Shown: positions 9,901 to 12,225 of the stretch, in pieces
Numbering within the stretch: position 1 is the stretch's first letter
Layout of the letters: each line of letters starts with the position of its first letter
Source of the DNA: Antrodiella citrinella
Lineage: Eukaryota; Basidiomycota; Agaricomycetes; Polyporales; Steccherinaceae
Reading direction: 5' to 3'
Assembly (NCBI GenBank): GCA_004802725.1
Contig: SGPM01000412.1
Span: forward strand, 8,972 to 21,196
Length of the DNA: 12,225 nucleotides
Position numbers and translations under genes: made by a program
The notes under the pieces: model-generated
Databases searched by the model: none
What the model saw: only the letters and a program-made list of their open reading frames with translations
What the model was told of the DNA's origin: nothing

Positions 9901-11529
9901 ACATATTGCAGTTCACCATGCTAACGATCCATACAGGTTCAAAGTACGAATCTCAATGTATCTGACGTAGCCGTTTCTGACATGCGTGTACAGACTTTTG
10001 GGTATATAAGCATGTCGCAAGGTATGTTGTCAGAGGTATCGAGCTGTACATGTGCTAAATCTGGATCCAGGAATACTATTCACCCAGGATTTCAAGCTAG
10101 GGCACTACATGAAAATCGTAAGCGATTGCAAATCCTCAGTCATAGTCGCAGGCTGACCAGGACTTACAGCCTCCTCGCTCAATGTTCTGTGCCCAGGTAC
10201 GCATTATATCTGTTCTTCATGAGTTGGGTGTATTCAAGGGCTTCTCAGGTGGTTGCGACGGTGATTGCTGGCACTGTTCAGCTGGGGGTTCTTTCCTGGT
10301 AATTATCGGCGTTGCTCTAATTGCAACGTAGTGCTGACTTGTTCTTAGGATGTTTTCAACAATTCCGTAAGTGTGTACTGTTCTGCCTGTTTATATTGAT
10401 GTTGTAACTACGAATAGGCACATTTGTGGTCAAGAGCAAGCAGACATGTGGGTCCGCGCTCCTGTAGCCAAGTACTTGTAATAATGATCGATGTGACCGC
10501 TTATACAGGTCTGGTTTCACATGTGTGAACACACAGGCAAGTCTCGTGAAGTTGTGTATGCATCCATACATACTTATGGAGCTTTTGCAGGTGTTCGCGA
10601 CGTCTTCTGTTGTGGTACGTTACATAAGGAACTACACAGGTTCTTGTTTGACGAACCGATTTCTAAGTGGGGACTTGTTGGTCCGCAGCGCCAATTTTCT
10701 CATGGGAATCTCTACTAGTAAGTGGAAGAGATACCCAATGCGACTTTGACGATTGACGTTTTCCTTCTAGTCGTAAGAGTCTAAGCATTCGTCCGCGCAG
10801 CAAATTTGAACGTTGCTTTCAAGCTCTACTGTATTTCTTCCTGCTGGGAGCCGTCCTTCCACTGGTGGTTTGGCTGCTGGCGAAGCGATTCAAGAACGTC
10901 ACTCTGCTTCATTATATCAAGTACGTCCGTTCATCGCCCGTCAATCGATGGGTTGCTCACACTTTTTTGTCTGGACAGCATCCCGTAAGCGTAGCATTGC
11001 ATGTCTCTGACGTGCTTGCAACTCAGGGCGATATACCACAGTCTCATATTTGCGGGGCTTGGGTTAATCCCACAAGCTTCTGCCGTTAATTATGTTCCTT
11101 GGGCACTGGCAGGGTTCCTTTTCCAATACATCATACGTCGTCGGCATTTTTCGGCTTGGGCCAAGTACAACTGTAAGTCTCTGTTTCCTGGAAGATGTTC
11201 TGTTTTTAATGAGGCGCAGACGTGCTGTCTGCCGCGCTGGACGGAGGGACCGCAATCGGGACAATCCTTGTGTACTTCTGGCGAGTGACTTTGTCCTAAC
11301 CGCCGTTTGAATTGATCCCATGATGGTTTTAGCTTACAGTATCCTCGTAACGGACATATCGGGGAAAGTACTATTCAGCAGTGGTGGGGTAATAACGTTT
11401 ACAAGAATACAGCTGATTGGGACGGGATACCTCTACGCATATTACCTCCTGGGCAGACATTTGGGTATGTTTTTGTTGTTCAATATCGTAGCTGCCTACT
11501 GATCAATGAACAGGCCTTCAACGTGGTAG
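6932..11529 (+). CDS. OPT-family oligopeptide transporter, complete, about 43 exons
   Basis: Exons: 6932-7004, 7061-7180, 7238-7407, 7458-7571, 7627-7674, 7727-7781, 7835-7863, 7928-7966, 8017-8038, 8091-8225, 8279-8312, 8362-8374, 8425-8451, 8503-8522, 8584-8652, 8706-8719, 8768-8812, 8869-8891, 8949-8992, 9032-9063, 9123-9210, 9271-9431, 9485-9497, 9554-9681, 9736-9775, 9824-9883, 9937-9943, 9994-10021, 10071-10117, 10170-10196, 10249-10298, 10349-10366, 10418-10447, 10509-10536, 10591-10614, 10668-10717, 10771-10772, 10824-10920, 10979-10984, 11027-11172, 11220-11280, 11333-11464, 11514-11529. They total 2385 nt, 794 aa plus stop, in one frame. Family marks in order: SPYPEVRSAV near 68, PVSTLRAWALG near 86, the OPT signature NPGPFNIKEH (150-159), NTLHSQNY, GYLFSAL, WAEANVVVG, YDINKVLNSDATFNEEAYKS, SLAEQPDVHA, ELIAGY(I)LPGRPVAMM, DFKLGHYM followed by KIPPR (565-569), GPQRQFSHG, AVNYVPW, RRRHFS and the C-terminal FGPSTW. 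Hydrophobic segments throughout fit a multi-pass plasma-membrane, proton-coupled peptide or glutathione importer. The N-terminus is acidic and variable; an in-frame ATG at 6911 is an alternative start. No internal stop or frameshift remains. The 10771-10823 junction is the least certain part. Confidence 0.94.
9432..9484 (+). other. GC-AG intron in OPT gene (between YQQ and PEWW)
   Basis: The donor reads A-GCATGT and the acceptor GTCCAG. No GT donor nearby restores the frame. Joining here gives RYQQIPEWW, matching the RYxxVPEWWY block I recall in fungal OPTs. It looks like a GTATGT donor with one T-to-C change. Confidence 0.78.
9485..9497 (+). other. 13-nt micro-exon of OPT gene
   Basis: It encodes the core of IPEWW and lies between a GC-AG intron (9432-9484) and a GTACGT...TTCAG intron (9498-9553). 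Reading straight through past 9497 gives a frame without transmembrane character, whereas the join at 9554 yields WWYACILVVTFACACICV, a good membrane segment. Confidence 0.82.
9937..9943 (+). other. 7-nt micro-exon of OPT gene
   Basis: Bases GTTCAAA complete a Leu codon and encode Phe-Lys between introns 9884-9936 (GTGAGC...TACAG) and 9944-9993 (GTACGA...TACAG). The product MMLFKTFGYIS matches the MMLFKTWGYI block remembered for this family. Confidence 0.83.
10537..10590 (+). other. GC-AG intron in OPT gene with consensus donor
   Basis: The donor is CAG-GCAAGT, the textbook GC-type donor, and the acceptor is TTTTGCAG. Splicing joins FTCVNTQ to VFATSSVVWG, matching the FTCPxTxVFGTASIIWG region of fungal OPTs as I recall it. 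Confidence 0.87.
10771..10772 (+). other. Candidate 2-nt micro-exon of OPT gene
   Basis: Intron 10718-10770 (GTAAGT...TTCTAG, 53 nt) is followed after only TC by another good donor, GTAAGA, and a 51-nt segment ending in TTTCAAG at 10823. Using both introns gives LYYPLLYFFLLGAVLP, which fits the SHGxxYYxLxFFFLIGA region without gap. Using only the first intron instead adds 17 in-frame residues (basic, Arg/Lys/Ser-rich); the acceptor at 10800 adds 6. The 2-nt exon best fits the family, but such exons are very rare. Confidence 0.45.
10979..10984 (+). other. 6-nt micro-exon of OPT gene
   Basis: CATCCC lies between intron 10921-10978 (GTACGT...GGACAG) and the very short intron 10985-11026 (GTAAGC...ACTCAG, 42 nt). 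It builds Asn-Ile-Pro across three codons, matching the Asn-x-Pro preceding the AGLGLIPxAxAVNY block in OPT proteins. Skipping it keeps the frame but deletes two residues of that motif. Confidence 0.8.
11281..11332 (+). other. GC-AG intron near the 3' end of OPT gene
   Basis: The donor is CTG-GCGAGT and the acceptor GTTTTAG. Splicing yields VYFCLQYPRNG, matching the IYFCLQYPLNG motif remembered for fungal OPTs. Reading through would terminate at a TAA around 11298. Confidence 0.85.
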
Positions 11530-11687
11530 ATTATTTAGGGCGTGTATTAGTATTGTGCATCGTGAATGGGACTGCATCGTTCGGACAATCTCGCTCGGAG
11601 TGACCAACCATCCGAATCCAGAGTCAGTGGGCTCAGTGTCCATTTTCATCGCTCGTTGGGCCTAGTATTCAACTTACTTTCATTCGA
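11530..11687 (+). other. 3' flank of the OPT gene
   Basis: This 158-bp stretch from the OPT stop codon to the right repeat should hold the transporter's 3' untranslated region. No clear AATAAA signal and no further gene are visible. Confidence 0.4.
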
Positions 11688-12225
11688 AGGTACTACGAGG
11701 ACTGTATGGAGGCTAGGTGATCGAGAGCGCACGTGTCGATCGCGTGGATTTGACGTGGTTGAAGTTAAGGAAGCAGCTTCTTGAGGCTGACCAGACTCAC
11801 CAGGTATATAAGACGACCCTCTCCGAGTTGGGCCCTTGTCGATCTTGCTTTCGTTCTCCCACCATCGTCGTTGTGTTTTCGTCCTCCTGACCATACCTCC
11901 CCCATGGCACCGTCAATCCACTTCCCACCCGCTGGGCTGTCCTCCCGACGCGACGCGTCCGCCGACAACCCCACATGAGCTCCTCAAAGTGAGCTCCGGT
12001 CAAGACTTGGTCCCGCCCACCCTTCCTTGAAGCCCGTTACCGTCAGACTTCTCAGCACGCGCTGCTCGACGGTCTCGCTCATCGTCGGTCAGCCTCTGCC
12101 TCGCTGTCGCCGTCGACCACCTATACCCCAAAACCCAATACAAAATCAGAAGACCCAACAAACCCCACGTCATCGCCGATACGCCTTTTTACTTCTATTT
12201 CCTGGTAGTCTTGAGTAGTCCGCTG
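11688..12225 (+). repeat. Right copy of the terminal direct repeat
   Basis: It matches 1-579 with the same orientation and order, including the TATA box, the 24-codon ATG frame (11904-11978) and the C/T-rich tract. It lacks the 38 nt found at 400-437 of the left copy (join near 12083). It runs off the window end while still matching, so its true length is unknown and could reach the roughly 2 kb of the left-hand tract. The similarity start near 11688 is set by the window's first base, not by a visible boundary. Confidence 0.92.
11805..11812 (+). promoter_or_regulatory. TATA box in right repeat
   Basis: TATATAAG is identical in sequence and surroundings to the one at 121-128. It points rightward, out of the window, so it would drive a transcript beyond position 12225. 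Confidence 0.5.

Noticed and set aside
6932..11529. OPT region as a decayed pseudogene full of frameshifts and stops
   Set aside because: Every interruption falls inside a segment with donor, branch and acceptor signals, and removing these gives a single 794-codon frame ending in the normal family C-terminus.

Overview
This is nuclear DNA from a filamentous fungus, most likely an agaricomycete basidiomycete. The evidence is three eukaryotic protein genes broken by very short introns (39 to 64 nt). These have GT(A/G)NGT donors, CTNA(C/T) branch sites about 10 to 20 nt before the acceptor, and TAG or CAG acceptors. The gene content also fits: a fungal OPT transporter, an E2 ubiquitin-conjugating enzyme and a GTPBP1/2-like protein. 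No tool was run. Gene models were built by hand from reading frame, splice signals and remembered family motifs.

Layout. Positions 1-579 and about 11688-12225 are two nearly identical direct copies of one repeat, so the window begins and ends in the same sequence. The left copy has many ambiguous bases and carries 38 extra nt. The repeat has a TATA box followed by a pyrimidine-rich tract. On the left this tract runs to about 2010 and holds two plausible spliced leader introns, an internal degenerate duplication and a scattered 20-nt motif, but no convincing protein. Positions 2030-3083 appear gene-free. From 3084 to 4115, minus strand, lies a six-exon E2 gene (258 aa) with a normal UBC core, a 12-nt micro-exon and a tail with three SUMO-interaction-like motifs. 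A 282-bp divergent promoter separates it from a plus-strand two-exon gene (4398-5869, 473 aa). That gene resembles the N-terminal domain of GTPBP1/GTPBP2 GTPases but has no GTPase domain. About 1 kb of non-coding DNA with two hairpins follows. From 6932 to 11529 lies a complete oligopeptide transporter (OPT family, about 794 aa) split into about 43 exons, including exons of 6, 7, 13, 13 and 14 nt, a possible 2-nt exon, and three GC-AG introns. The right-hand repeat starts about 160 bp after its stop codon.

The three genes do not form an obvious pathway. The E2 and GTPBP-like genes share a promoter region and could be co-regulated. The E2 tail suggests a link between SUMO recognition and ubiquitin transfer, and the transporter probably takes up small peptides or glutathione. 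The most notable observations are the extreme fragmentation of the OPT gene, the SIM-rich E2 tail, the GTPase-less GTPBP-like protein, and the paired terminal repeats.
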